Positions 32,761 through 40,633 of a stretch of 64,000 bases of DNA are shown here, piece after piece. A program made the position numbers and the translations under genes. The first letter of the stretch is position 1; the number at the start of each line of letters is the position of its first letter. Origin of the DNA: DASPMP01 sp035758925 (GTDB lineage: Bacteria > Gemmatimonadota > Gemmatimonadetes > Gemmatimonadales > Gemmatimonadaceae). Below the pieces are notes generated by a model. The model was given only the letters and a program-made list of their open reading frames with translations, had not been told where the DNA came from and did no database searches. The stretch is from assembly GCA_035758925.1 (NCBI GenBank), contig DASTVV010000113.1:29133-93132 (forward strand). Direction: 5' to 3'.

Positions 32761-33143
32761 GCCAGCGGCGGCCCCGCCCCCGCGATCGCCTCGCGCAGCG
32801 TACGCACGGGAAGGATGGCGCACACCAGACGAGCCGGTGGAAGCTCTGCGTCCAGCGCGGCCAGCAGGTCCTGGTCGCTGATGGCCGCTGCATCGTCCAC
32901 GGAGTGCCCGCGGACACGCTCCGTGAGCAGGGATGCCGACGCGGTGCAGATGGCGCACGCGTTCGCGGTGAAGGCCGCGTCACTGATGATCGCGTTCTCG
33001 ATCAGCAGCTCGATCCGCACACGATCGCCACAGAGCGGGTTGTGTCCGTCTCGCGCAACTGTGGCACGCTCCAGCTTCCGCTGATTGCGCGGGCGGCGAA
33101 AGTGCTCCAGGACCGTGGCACCATACGGCAGTGCCCCGCCCAT
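32757..33143 (-). CDS. IscU/SufU-type iron-sulfur cluster scaffold
   Basis: A 128-residue scaffold-like protein. NPLCGDRV provides Cys38 and Asp40, NACAICTAS provides Cys63 and Cys66, and RLVCAILPVRTL provides Cys108. These are the positions used by SufU to bind zinc or a [2Fe-2S] cluster. No sufS, sufC or iscS gene is close. Instead it sits between xdhC and mocA, so it may serve cluster delivery to a molybdenum hydroxylase. It begins one base inside the xdhC stop (TGATG). Confidence 0.85.
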   Translation of the reverse strand: MGGALPYGATVLEHFRRPRNQRKLERATVARDGHNPLCGDRVRIELLIENAIISDAAFTANACAICTASASLLTERVRGHSVDDAAAISDQDLLAALDAELPPARLVCAILPVRTLREAIAGAGPPLA

Positions 33144-34111
33144 CAGGCGCGCCTCGCGATCGCCTTGTCCTCACGCACAGCCACGAGCTGCGCGGCGATG
33201 CTCAGCGCGATCTCCTCCGGTTCGCGCCCGCCGATGTCGAGGCCGATCGGTGAATGAAGGCGCCCGATCTCAACGTCGGAGAGCCCGTCGTCGCGCAGCA
33301 ATGCTCGCACGGCATCGGCGCGCTTGCGGCCCGCCAGCATGCCCACGAAGCGCACCGGCGATCGCAGCGCCGCGCGCAGGATCGGCAGCTCGTACTTGTA
33401 CTCGTGCGCCGCCAGCACGATGAACGCTCCCGCCACCAGATGCGGTTGCACCAGCTCCGACGGCATGCCGAGCAGAATGTCCGCGGCGGTCGGAAAGCGA
33501 TCGCGCGTGGCATAGCGCTCCCGGCCGTCTACCACGATGACACGCAATCCAAGCAGGTGCGCGAGTCGCGCCAGTGCCGCGGATACGTCCGAAGCCCCCA
33601 CGAGCACCAGCGTGTCGGCTGGCGCCAGGCGCTCGACGAAAAAGGCGTTCTCCGGCACCGAGGCCCGGTCGGTGTGAACGGACCGATGCGGCCGCGCGCG
33701 ATCCGGTGCCATCGTCGTCGCGACGAAGGCCGCACGACCCGCACGGCTGATGTGAGTCGCCTCCACATAGGCCGTGACCGTCGGATCTCCCTCGCGCAGC
33801 GCAATCGGTTCGATCAGCAGGTCGAACTCCGCGCCACAGGTCAGGCCCAACTCGAGCGCTTCGGCGTCGTCCACGGTGACGGTCACGCGTTCGCTGTGAT
33901 TCTCTCGCAGCAACCGCTCGCCGTGCTCGACGACGCGCGCATCCACGCAGCCGCCGATCGAAACGGACCCCAGCAGCCGTCCACCCGCGCCGACGAAGAG
34001 TTTGGCGCCCAGCGGCCGCGGACTCCCGCCGCGCGCCGCGACGAGCGTTGCCATGGCGACGCGCTCTTCGCTCGCTCGCAACGTGTCGAACTGTTCGACG
34101 ATGTCCGCCAT
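33143..34111 (-). CDS. xdhC: XdhC/CoxI family molybdoenzyme maturation factor
   Basis: A 322-residue protein with two domains: the XdhC/CoxI part (about residues 10-110, VAMATLVAARGGSPRPLGAKLFVGAGGRLLGSVSIGGCVDARV) and a C-terminal Rossmann domain (about 160-320, LVLVGASDVSAALARLAHLLGLRVIVVDGRERYATRDRF, and RFVGMLAGRKRADAVRALL). Such proteins bind molybdopterin and sulfurate or insert it in xanthine dehydrogenase-like enzymes. The target enzyme itself is not in the window. The gene leads the run xdhC, SufU-like, mocA, hydrolase, DUF485, actP, all overlapping. Confidence 0.9.
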   Translation of the reverse strand: MADIVEQFDTLRASEERVAMATLVAARGGSPRPLGAKLFVGAGGRLLGSVSIGGCVDARVVEHGERLLRENHSERVTVTVDDAEALELGLTCGAEFDLLIEPIALREGDPTVTAYVEATHISRAGRAAFVATTMAPDRARPHRSVHTDRASVPENAFFVERLAPADTLVLVGASDVSAALARLAHLLGLRVIVVDGRERYATRDRFPTAADILLGMPSELVQPHLVAGAFIVLAAHEYKYELPILRAALRSPVRFVGMLAGRKRADAVRALLRDDGLSDVEIGRLHSPIGLDIGGREPEEIALSIAAQLVAVREDKAIARRA

Positions 34112-34114
34112 TCT

Positions 34115-34879
34115 TCAGTCTTTAGTCGCGGCGTCCAGCACGTCAAGCCACTGGCGCCGGATTTCACTGGCGCCTTCCGCGTTCGGCTCCACCAGAGAAC
34201 GCTTCCAGTACCATCGATCGCCTTCAACCGCGGTGACGCCGTGTCCCAGGAAGTGGCGATAGACGTCGCCGACAAGCCTGTTGGGCGCCCCGGCTGCCAC
34301 ATGGCGCACCCGATCGTTGAACTGCGCCAGCGCGTCCAGCGGCAGTGGACCCGATTCCTCGAACACTCCGGGAATCTTGCGCGTCTCGTCCGACGGATCG
34401 TACACGGTGGTCAGCACCAGGGTGGCGTTGGGGCGAGCGCGTGCGAGCGATTCAACGAGAAACTCGTACGCATCGCCGATGTCGCGGACCACGGCGTGCA
34501 GCAGGTCTGGCGACGGTCGGTTCGAATACGCGCTGAGCAGGTCGTTGCCGCCGATGGTTAGTGTGAGCAGGGTGCGTTCGTCGCTCTCGGAGATCCGCGT
34601 CAATTGCTCGCCAAACACGTCGCCGATGGTGGCGCCGTCTTCGGCAACGTTCAGGTAGGCAATGTCGGGATACAGCGAGACCAGGTCCCGACCCGAGAAC
34701 TCGGGGAACCGGTCGTCCGCGTTGGTATGGAGCAACGACGCCGCTCCGAGGGGTGCGACGCGGCCGGCGTGGGCATCCCACTCCAGCGCGACCGACACAT
34801 CCGTCTCGCCGGCGTCCAGCGCCGGATAGAGGTCGATGGACATCGAGTCGCCGAGGGCAATGTATTGCTTGAACGTCAT
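34115..34879 (-). CDS. SGNH/GDSL-type hydrolase
   Basis: A 254-residue esterase-like protein. Block I is YIALGDSMSIDL with nucleophile Ser12; block III is LTIGGNDLL with its Asn. The region where the catalytic Asp-x-x-His normally lies reads SLVEPNAEGASEIRRQW, with Glu and Asn instead, so activity, if any, uses a different acid/base pair. There is no signal peptide. The start ATG at 34879 lies seven bases after the ispH stop, so it belongs to the same transcript. Substrate unknown. Confidence 0.8.
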   Translation of the reverse strand: MTFKQYIALGDSMSIDLYPALDAGETDVSVALEWDAHAGRVAPLGAASLLHTNADDRFPEFSGRDLVSLYPDIAYLNVAEDGATIGDVFGEQLTRISESDERTLLTLTIGGNDLLSAYSNRPSPDLLHAVVRDIGDAYEFLVESLARARPNATLVLTTVYDPSDETRKIPGVFEESGPLPLDALAQFNDRVRHVAAGAPNRLVGDVYRHFLGHGVTAVEGDRWYWKRSLVEPNAEGASEIRRQWLDVLDAATKD

Positions 34880-34886
34880 CCCGATG

Positions 34887-36101
34887 TCACGCGACCGACG
34901 GCAGTTCGAGCCCTCGCGAAGCCAGAATCCGCACCACGGCCTCGCCGATCTTTGAATTCGGAGTGCTCGCGCCGGCGGTAATCCCGAGCAGCACGGGTCC
35001 GTCCGGCAGCCACGCCTCGGCATCAGCTTCGCGATGATGCACGCCCGGCAACCGATAGTGGATGGCGCCGCTCTCGGGATCGATGCCTTCCGGCGACTCC
35101 ACGTGATACGTGGGCACCTGCTCCGCGCACAGCGCCGCGAGGGAGATCGTGTTGCTGGAGTTGAATCCGCCGATCACCACCATGGCGTCGAGTCGCTCGC
35201 GCAGCAGCTCCTTCACCGCGTCCTGCCGTTCCTGCGTCGCGCTGCAGATCGTATCGAATGTCCGGAAATCGCGCTCGCGCGCCTCGGCTCCACGGGCACG
35301 CGCGATCGCGTCGCCCACTTCGGCTGCGATGGCCAATGATTCGCGCGCCAGCATCGTAGTCTGGTTCGCCACGCCCACCCGCCGCAGATCACGCTCCGGG
35401 TCGAAGCCCGGTGACGCAGCGTGACCCAGCTTTGCCATCAGCGCAGCGGCATCGGTCCGACCCTCGATGTAGTCGCAGACCAGGCGCGCCTCGGCCATGT
35501 CCCGCACAATGAGGTACGGGCCGTCTCCCTGCTTGCGCACTTGCGACGCCGTCGCACGCGTTTCCTCGTGGTAGTGTTTTCCGTGGATCAGGGCCGTGAA
35601 CCCATCCCGGGCGTAGCTCTCGACGCGCTTCCAGACGTTCAGCACGGAACCACACGTCGTGTCCACCAGGATGCACCCGATGCGTCGCAGCTCGTCGAAG
35701 TCGTGAATCGTTACGCCGAACGCCGGAAGGATGACCACGTCCTCCGGTTTCACGCCGCCGAAATCGAACTGGCCATCGCGCGGCATGAGGATCTCGATGC
35801 CCATGTCGCGCAGACGTGCGTTGACGTGCGGGTTGTGAATGATCTCGCCAACCAGGTAGATGCGTCGGTCCGGGAACTTGCGCCGGGTCTGATACGCGTA
35901 TTCCACCGCGCGTTCGACCCCGTAACAGAACCCGAACTCGCGCGCGAGCCTGATCGTGACGTCACCCACGACCAGCGTGTAGTCCTCGGCCCGCATGCGG
36001 TCCACGAGCCGTCCGCTGTAGTCCGCGGCGAGCTCGTCCTGGACCTGTGCCTTGAGGCCGAAACCCTTTCTGAAATAGGTACTTGGGTCGGGTGCTGCCA
36101 T
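34887..36101 (-). CDS. ispH: 4-hydroxy-3-methylbut-2-enyl diphosphate reductase
   Basis: A 404-residue iron-sulfur enzyme that converts HMBPP to isopentenyl and dimethylallyl diphosphate, the last step of the methylerythritol pathway. The three cluster cysteines are in GFCYGVERAVEYAYQ, VDTTCGSVLNVWKRV and FDTICSATQERQDAV. HNPHVNARLRDMGI, GKHYHEETRATASQ and GGFNSSNT bind substrate. The N-terminal extension and total length are typical of the long form of the enzyme. The ATG at 36101 was preferred; the frame is open another 99 nt upstream without similarity. Divergent from the LD-carboxypeptidase gene. Confidence 0.97.
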   Translation of the reverse strand: MAAPDPSTYFRKGFGLKAQVQDELAADYSGRLVDRMRAEDYTLVVGDVTIRLAREFGFCYGVERAVEYAYQTRRKFPDRRIYLVGEIIHNPHVNARLRDMGIEILMPRDGQFDFGGVKPEDVVILPAFGVTIHDFDELRRIGCILVDTTCGSVLNVWKRVESYARDGFTALIHGKHYHEETRATASQVRKQGDGPYLIVRDMAEARLVCDYIEGRTDAAALMAKLGHAASPGFDPERDLRRVGVANQTTMLARESLAIAAEVGDAIARARGAEARERDFRTFDTICSATQERQDAVKELLRERLDAMVVIGGFNSSNTISLAALCAEQVPTYHVESPEGIDPESGAIHYRLPGVHHREADAEAWLPDGPVLLGITAGASTPNSKIGEAVVRILASRGLELPSVA

Positions 36102-36224
36102 GCCGAAAGCTAGTCCCTTTTGGCTGGGTTCGGGTGACGGCTGGGTTCGTTTGGTCGCCGCCTGACCCGATGCGGGGTACATTCTTACACAGGCACCCAC
36201 CCCTGACGGACGCTCGCAGTTTTT

Positions 36225-37205
36225 ATGGCTTTGACAGTTGATGCCCTCGTCGCGGGCCGCGAGTCCACCTCGACCCCGCTGCTTCGGCCAGCCGCGCTGG
36301 TTCGCGGCGACACGATTGGAATCGTCGCTCCGTCGTCGTCACCTCGCGAAGGCTGGCTGACGCGCGGAGTGAAGGCCCTCGAGCGTGCCGGGTTCAACGT
36401 CCTCCTCGACTCCGAGATCCTCGCGTTTCGACGGTTCCGGCGTACCGAGGACGAGCATCGCGCCGAGAACTTCATGGGCATGTGGCTCGACCCGAGGGTG
36501 AAGGCGATCATCAGCGGCACCGGCGGCTACGGGGCCGTGCGCATGCTACCGCACCTGGAAGCCGAGATCTTCCGGTTGAATCCCAAGAGTTTTGTCGGGT
36601 ATTCGGACGTCACCGCGCTGCATCTCTGGCTCAACCGTCGCGCGAGTCTCCGAACGTTCCACGGTCCCACGGTCGACGACCTGGTGCCGGGCACGCGCGA
36701 CGCGACGCTGGCCTCGCTCCTCACCGCGCTCACGATCCCGTCGCCGAACACGCGGATGGGGCGCGGAGTGACGCGCTGCGTGCGCCAGGGTCGCGCGATC
36801 GGTCCACTCGTTGGTGGCAACCTGTCGCTCGTACAGCAGTCCATCGGCACGCCGTACGAGATACCCGTGGAGGACGCGATCCTGTTTCTCGAGGAGACCA
36901 AGGATCCCATGTCGGTGGTGGACGAGCGCCTGGTCCACTTGCGCGCCTCGGGCTTGCTCCAGCGCGTGCGCGGCATCGTATTTGGACAACTCTCGCTCGA
37001 CCGGTCGGAAGAGGACGAGTTCGAGGACTTCGTGCTGGACCTGGTCTCCGATCTGGACGTGCCCGTGCTGATGGACTTTCCGTCGGGCCACGAAATACCG
37101 AATCTCACGTTGCCACTCGGAACAGAAGTGGAGATGGTCGTAGAGGAAGACGCAGGGTGGATCCAGTATCACGAGGATGCGCTCACCCTGTCGTCGAGCC
37201 CATGA
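36225..37205 (+). CDS. LD-carboxypeptidase, family S66 (LdcA/MccF-like)
   Basis: A 326-residue serine peptidase. IGIVAPSSSPREGWLTRGVKALERAGFNV starts the fold, the nucleophile is in FVGYSDVTALH, and the Glu/His of the triad lie in DAILFLEETKDPMSVVDERL and FPSGHEIPNLTLPLG. Members trim D-Ala from muropeptides during peptidoglycan recycling or cleave microcin C-type conjugates. Lacking a signal, it is cytoplasmic, which fits recycling. It overlaps the transhydrogenase gene by ATGA. The promoter lies in the 123-nt region shared with ispH. Confidence 0.92.
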   Translation: MALTVDALVAGRESTSTPLLRPAALVRGDTIGIVAPSSSPREGWLTRGVKALERAGFNVLLDSEILAFRRFRRTEDEHRAENFMGMWLDPRVKAIISGTGGYGAVRMLPHLEAEIFRLNPKSFVGYSDVTALHLWLNRRASLRTFHGPTVDDLVPGTRDATLASLLTALTIPSPNTRMGRGVTRCVRQGRAIGPLVGGNLSLVQQSIGTPYEIPVEDAILFLEETKDPMSVVDERLVHLRASGLLQRVRGIVFGQLSLDRSEEDEFEDFVLDLVSDLDVPVLMDFPSGHEIPNLTLPLGTEVEMVVEEDAGWIQYHEDALTLSSSP

Positions 37206-38653
37206 CCGACCACTTCGATCTGATCGTCATCGGCGCCGGACCGGCCGGCGAAAAGGGCGCGGCGCAAGCGGCATACTTCGGCAAGAAAGTCTGTGTCATC
37301 GAGCGCGCGCCCAAGCCGGGCGGCGCCGCCGTGAACACCGGCACCATTCCCTCGAAGACGCTGCGCGAGACCGCCCTGTACTTCAGCGGCTTGCGCCAGC
37401 GCGGACTCTACGGCGTCGACCTGCGTGTCAAGCACAACATCACGATCGGGGACTTCATGCACCGCGAGCGGGCGGTGGTGGAGGCCTCGTGGGCCCTGAT
37501 CGACGAGAACTTCAGGCGCCACGCCATCACCGTGGTTCAGGGCAACGCGACGATCGTCGATGCCAGCACGGTCGAGGTCACCCGCTACGGGACTGAGTCG
37601 CGGCGCCTCACGGCGGACAGGATCCTCATCGCGACCGGATCGCACCCGCAACAGCCGAGCGGCACGCCCGTGGACGGTACCTACATCGTCGACAGCGACT
37701 CGCTGCTCACGCTCGAACGGATTCCGGCGCGTATGGTCGTGGTCGGCGGCGGCGTGATCGGATGCGAGTACGCGTGCATCTTCGCTGCCCTCGGCGTCAA
37801 GGTGACGATCATCAACTCGCGCTCCCGCCTGCTGGCGCACCTGGACGCGGAGGTTGGCGAGTTGCTGCGTCGACAGATCACCGCGCGGCTCGGCGTCGCG
37901 GTGCACGTCGACGTCGAGGTCGGCGACATTGCCATCGAAGGCGAGCACGTGCGCGTCGACCTCTCGGACGGCACCACGGTCTACGCCGACGTGGTCCTGT
38001 ACAGCGCGGGCCGTGTCGGCAACACCTCCGGGCTCGGGCTGGAGACGGTCGGCGTCCGGTGCAACCAGCGCGGCTACGTCCAGGTGGACAAGAACTACCG
38101 GACCGCCGTCCCGTCGATCTACGCCGCCGGAGACGTGATCGGGTTTCCGGCGCTCGCGTCGACAGCCATGGAGCAGGCGCGCGTTGCCGTCTGCCATGCC
38201 TTCGATCTTCGCTACAAGCAGGAAGTGTCGCCCGTGTTGCCGTACGGCGTGTGGACGATTCCCGAGATCGCGATGGTGGGCGAGACGGAAGAAGCGCTGG
38301 CGGCGAAGGGTGCGTCGTACGTCGCCGGGCGCTCGACGTATCGCACGAACCCGCGCGGACAGATCATCGGCGACACCGAAGGCTTCGTGAAGCTGCTTTT
38401 CGACCCGGGCGACCAGCGCGTGCTCGGCGTGTCGATCGTCGGCGAAGGCGCATGCGAGCTGATCCACCTCGCGGCATCGGTGATGGGCTTCGGCGGTACG
38501 CTCGACTACTTCATCCAGGGCGTCTTCAACTATCCCGCGCTCTCGGACGCCTACAAGTACGCGGCATACGACGGGCTGCAGGCGCTGGCCCGACGCCACG
38601 CGCGAGTGCCGGGACTGCCGGCGAGTGGCGAACATCACGCTGTCAAGGCGTGA
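37202..38653 (+). CDS. sthA: Soluble NAD(P)+ transhydrogenase (Si-specific)
   Basis: A 483-residue flavoprotein of the disulfide-reductase superfamily. DLIVIGAGPAGEKGAAQAA binds FAD. The segment GGAAVNTGTIPSKTLRE has no redox-active cysteines, unlike lipoamide dehydrogenase, which is the mark of SthA. A second Rossmann motif is MVVVGGGVIGCEYACIFAALG, and IYAAGDVIGFPALASTAMEQ is the second FAD contact. It equilibrates NADPH with NAD. The ATG at 37202 overlaps the previous gene's stop; the longer open frame upstream is in the LD-carboxypeptidase gene. Coupling of these two functions is unusual. Confidence 0.95.
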   Translation: MTDHFDLIVIGAGPAGEKGAAQAAYFGKKVCVIERAPKPGGAAVNTGTIPSKTLRETALYFSGLRQRGLYGVDLRVKHNITIGDFMHRERAVVEASWALIDENFRRHAITVVQGNATIVDASTVEVTRYGTESRRLTADRILIATGSHPQQPSGTPVDGTYIVDSDSLLTLERIPARMVVVGGGVIGCEYACIFAALGVKVTIINSRSRLLAHLDAEVGELLRRQITARLGVAVHVDVEVGDIAIEGEHVRVDLSDGTTVYADVVLYSAGRVGNTSGLGLETVGVRCNQRGYVQVDKNYRTAVPSIYAAGDVIGFPALASTAMEQARVAVCHAFDLRYKQEVSPVLPYGVWTIPEIAMVGETEEALAAKGASYVAGRSTYRTNPRGQIIGDTEGFVKLLFDPGDQRVLGVSIVGEGACELIHLAASVMGFGGTLDYFIQGVFNYPALSDAYKYAAYDGLQALARRHARVPGLPASGEHHAVKA

Positions 38654-38759
38654 CCGCTTTTCGTCACTGAATGGAATTTTTTGCGAGCGCAAGGGGTCTC
38701 TGTAACTCGCGTCCAGTCGTCTAGCGCGCGGTCGCGCGCAGCGATATGCTAGTCGCGCA
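38654..38759. other. Intergenic region before the CGNR gene
   Basis: A weak hairpin (GTGAC 38650-38654, GTCAC 38663-38667) starts at the sthA stop and is followed by a T6 run at 38677-38682; it may act as a poor terminator. Further on, GCGCGCGGTCGCGCGC (38724-38739) is a GC-rich palindrome 20 nt before the next ATG. No promoter was identified with confidence. Confidence 0.3.
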
Positions 38760-39419
38760 ATGCTCACGACCGCGACGCCGCCGTCCGCCGACCTCAATCC
38801 TCCGCCGCCACTCGTCGCGCGCAGCGCTCGAGCTGCGTTCGCCTTCGTGGGCGAGCGCCTGTGGCTGGACTTCGTGAACACGGACTGCGGGACGCGCGAC
38901 GGCGTCGCGGATTTCGACGGACTCGTCTCGTGGCTCGAGAGCGCGATCGCGCTGGATGTCGAACGCGCGCAGATGATGCGGCGTCGCGCGATCCAGCAAC
39001 CCAGCGGCGCCACGGCCGCCCTGATGGATGCACGTCGCGTTCGCGCGGCGTTGCGGAGCCTCGCGGAGCGTGGCGCGATGATCCCGCAGGTGCGGCTCGA
39101 CGCGCTGGCGGAGATCAACCGCGTGCTCGGCCGCAGCGCCGGGACCCGGCGACTCGAGCTGCGCGCCGACGGCACGTTCGCGCGATCGTTCGTACCGGTC
39201 GGTGACGCCTTCGCCGGCTTGATGATCCCGATCGTCGAGTCCGCCGCGGACGCGCTGATCCTCGGCGAATTGCCGCGCGTCCGTCGCTGCGCCGACCCGC
39301 GCTGCGGCCGCGTATTCTTCGACGGGACCAAGAACGCCGCGCGGCGCTGGTGCGACATGGCGACCTGTGGCAATCGGGCGAAGGCCGCGCGGCACCGCGC
39401 GCGCCTCAAGGCATCGTAG
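38760..39419 (+). CDS. CGNR zinc-finger protein with ABATE domain
   Basis: A 219-residue putative regulator. The N-terminal half carries the ABATE-type region beginning FVGERLWLDFVNTDC. The C-terminal zinc ribbon is RRCADPRCGRVFFDGTKNAARRWCDMATCGNRAKAARHRAR, containing the four Cys and the CGNR signature. These proteins are stress-linked and presumed DNA- or RNA-binding, but their role is poorly defined. The downstream acetyltransferase begins inside its 3' end. It starts with ATG after a short GC-rich palindrome. Confidence 0.88.
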   Translation: MLTTATPPSADLNPPPPLVARSARAAFAFVGERLWLDFVNTDCGTRDGVADFDGLVSWLESAIALDVERAQMMRRRAIQQPSGATAALMDARRVRAALRSLAERGAMIPQVRLDALAEINRVLGRSAGTRRLELRADGTFARSFVPVGDAFAGLMIPIVESAADALILGELPRVRRCADPRCGRVFFDGTKNAARRWCDMATCGNRAKAARHRARLKAS

Positions 39420-39967
39420 ACCTGCGCCGCGTCGCGGTCGTTCGAACGTACCTCACGCTCGACGATCCGGCCGAACTGCGTCCGGCGACCGTCAGCCCCC
39501 CGGATACGCGTCTGGTGCATCGCTCGCCCTGTCCCGTCGAGCTGTACCGTCGCCTGTATCACGATGTCGGCGAACAGTGGTTCTGGCACGACCGGCTGAA
39601 GTGGTCTGATCAGGAGCTGAGCGACCACCTGGCGTCACCCGACATCGCGGTGTGGGAGCTCCTCGTCGAGGAGGAGTCCGCGGGATACTTCGAGCTGCAT
39701 CGCCACACCGACGGCGCCGTCGAGATCGCGTACTTCGGCCTCATGCCACGATTCATCGGGCGCGGACTCGGCGGCTTCATGCTCACGCGCGCGGTGCACG
39801 AGGCCTGGAACATGGGCGCGGGGCGTGTGTGGCTGCACACCTGCACGCTCGATTCGCCCAACGCGCTGCCGGCGTACAAGGCGCGAGGCTTTCACGAATT
39901 CAAAACCGAGCGGCTCGAGGTCGAGATGGTGGGGACGCACGTCGTGAGTGAGCGCCTCCTGCTGTGA
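39350..39967 (+). CDS. GNAT family N-acetyltransferase
   Basis: About 180-205 residues. The GNAT core is plain: WELLVEEESAGYFELHRHTDGAVEIAYFGLMPRFIGRGLGGFMLTRAVHEAWNMGAGRVWLHTCTLDSPNALPAYKARGFHEF, with R/QxxGxG-type acetyl-CoA motif RFIGRGLGG. The start is uncertain: the GTG at 39350 places 70 nt inside the CGNR gene, whereas conserved residues begin only around 39445 (TYLTLDDPAELRPA). A CTG near 39421 is an alternative. The acceptor is unknown. It converges closely on a barrel protein gene. Confidence 0.85.
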   Translation: MRHGDLWQSGEGRAAPRAPQGIVDLRRVAVVRTYLTLDDPAELRPATVSPPDTRLVHRSPCPVELYRRLYHDVGEQWFWHDRLKWSDQELSDHLASPDIAVWELLVEEESAGYFELHRHTDGAVEIAYFGLMPRFIGRGLGGFMLTRAVHEAWNMGAGRVWLHTCTLDSPNALPAYKARGFHEFKTERLEVEMVGTHVVSERLLL

Positions 39968-39969
39968 CG

Positions 39970-40602
39970 TCAACGCAGTCGGCGAGCGGCTCCGATCGTT
40001 ATCGCGGTGGCGTCGTTCGTCAATGCACAGCAGCTGTAGCCTGCGATGTCCCGCCCACGGAACCGCCGTGCCTCCAAGGAGAACCTGTACTCGCCATGGT
40101 CGAGTTGTATCCCTCCTCCCACGACCCGTCCGCGATCGCTGTAGCGTAAACGCTGCGAGCTGCAATCGAGGGGAACCGATCCGGGCGGCGGAGACGAACG
40201 ATTGAGAATCGTGGGAGGAACCGTGTAGCCCGAGCACCGATACTCGACCCCCCACGAAACGCCACCAAGCAGGACTGCGCGCAGTCCATGGTAAGCGAAC
40301 GGCGTGGCCGCGCGTGCGAGAAGCGGCAACTCGAGATAATCGATCCGCATCTCATAGAACTGTCCCTGCCGGCCACCCCGTTCGGCGTATGCTGCCTCCG
40401 CCTGCAGCCCGAGCCAAGGAAAGAGCTCAACCAGAGCGGTCGCGGCAGCTGTCGCTCCATGCACTCGATCGTAATCGAACGAGCGCTGTGAATGGTGCTG
40501 CGTGGCAGACGTTCTACCGACGCTGGCACCAACCAGCAGCCCCTGCGCAAGGGCCACGTGAGCGCCAATGAGAAGGAGCGCAACCGTCAGGAATCTCCGC
40601 AT
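39970..40602 (-). CDS. Outer-membrane beta-barrel protein, PorT-like
   Basis: A 210-residue protein with signal peptide MRRFLTVALLLIGAHVALA. The mature part has alternating strands of an eight-stranded barrel: GLLVGASVGRTSATQHH, AATALVELFPWLGLQAEAAYAERGG, YLELPLLARAATPF, LRAVLLGGVSWGVEY, GIQLDHGEYRFSLEARRFRG and TAITIGAARRLR. LELPLLAR is common in outer-membrane beta-barrel domain proteins. Three or four Cys (SGYTV, LDCSS, SCCALT) may form disulfides. It follows the protease-helicase genes in the same direction after 31 nt. Function unknown. Confidence 0.7.
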   Translation of the reverse strand: MRRFLTVALLLIGAHVALAQGLLVGASVGRTSATQHHSQRSFDYDRVHGATAAATALVELFPWLGLQAEAAYAERGGRQGQFYEMRIDYLELPLLARAATPFAYHGLRAVLLGGVSWGVEYRCSGYTVPPTILNRSSPPPGSVPLDCSSQRLRYSDRGRVVGGGIQLDHGEYRFSLEARRFRGRDIAGYSCCALTNDATAITIGAARRLR

Positions 40603-40633
40603 ATCCCTCTAAACCGGTGCGCCGCCAGTTGCG

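Noticed and set aside
36482..37201. A long N-terminal extension of the transhydrogenase frame
   Set aside because: The extension lies in the LD-carboxypeptidase gene in another frame; the ATG at 37202 with ATGA overlap starts at the FAD motif.
37169..39628. An 819-codon minus-strand frame opposite sthA, the CGNR gene and the acetyltransferase gene
   Set aside because: Runs antisense through three well-supported genes and their intergenic region, with Arg/Ser-rich composition and no domain.
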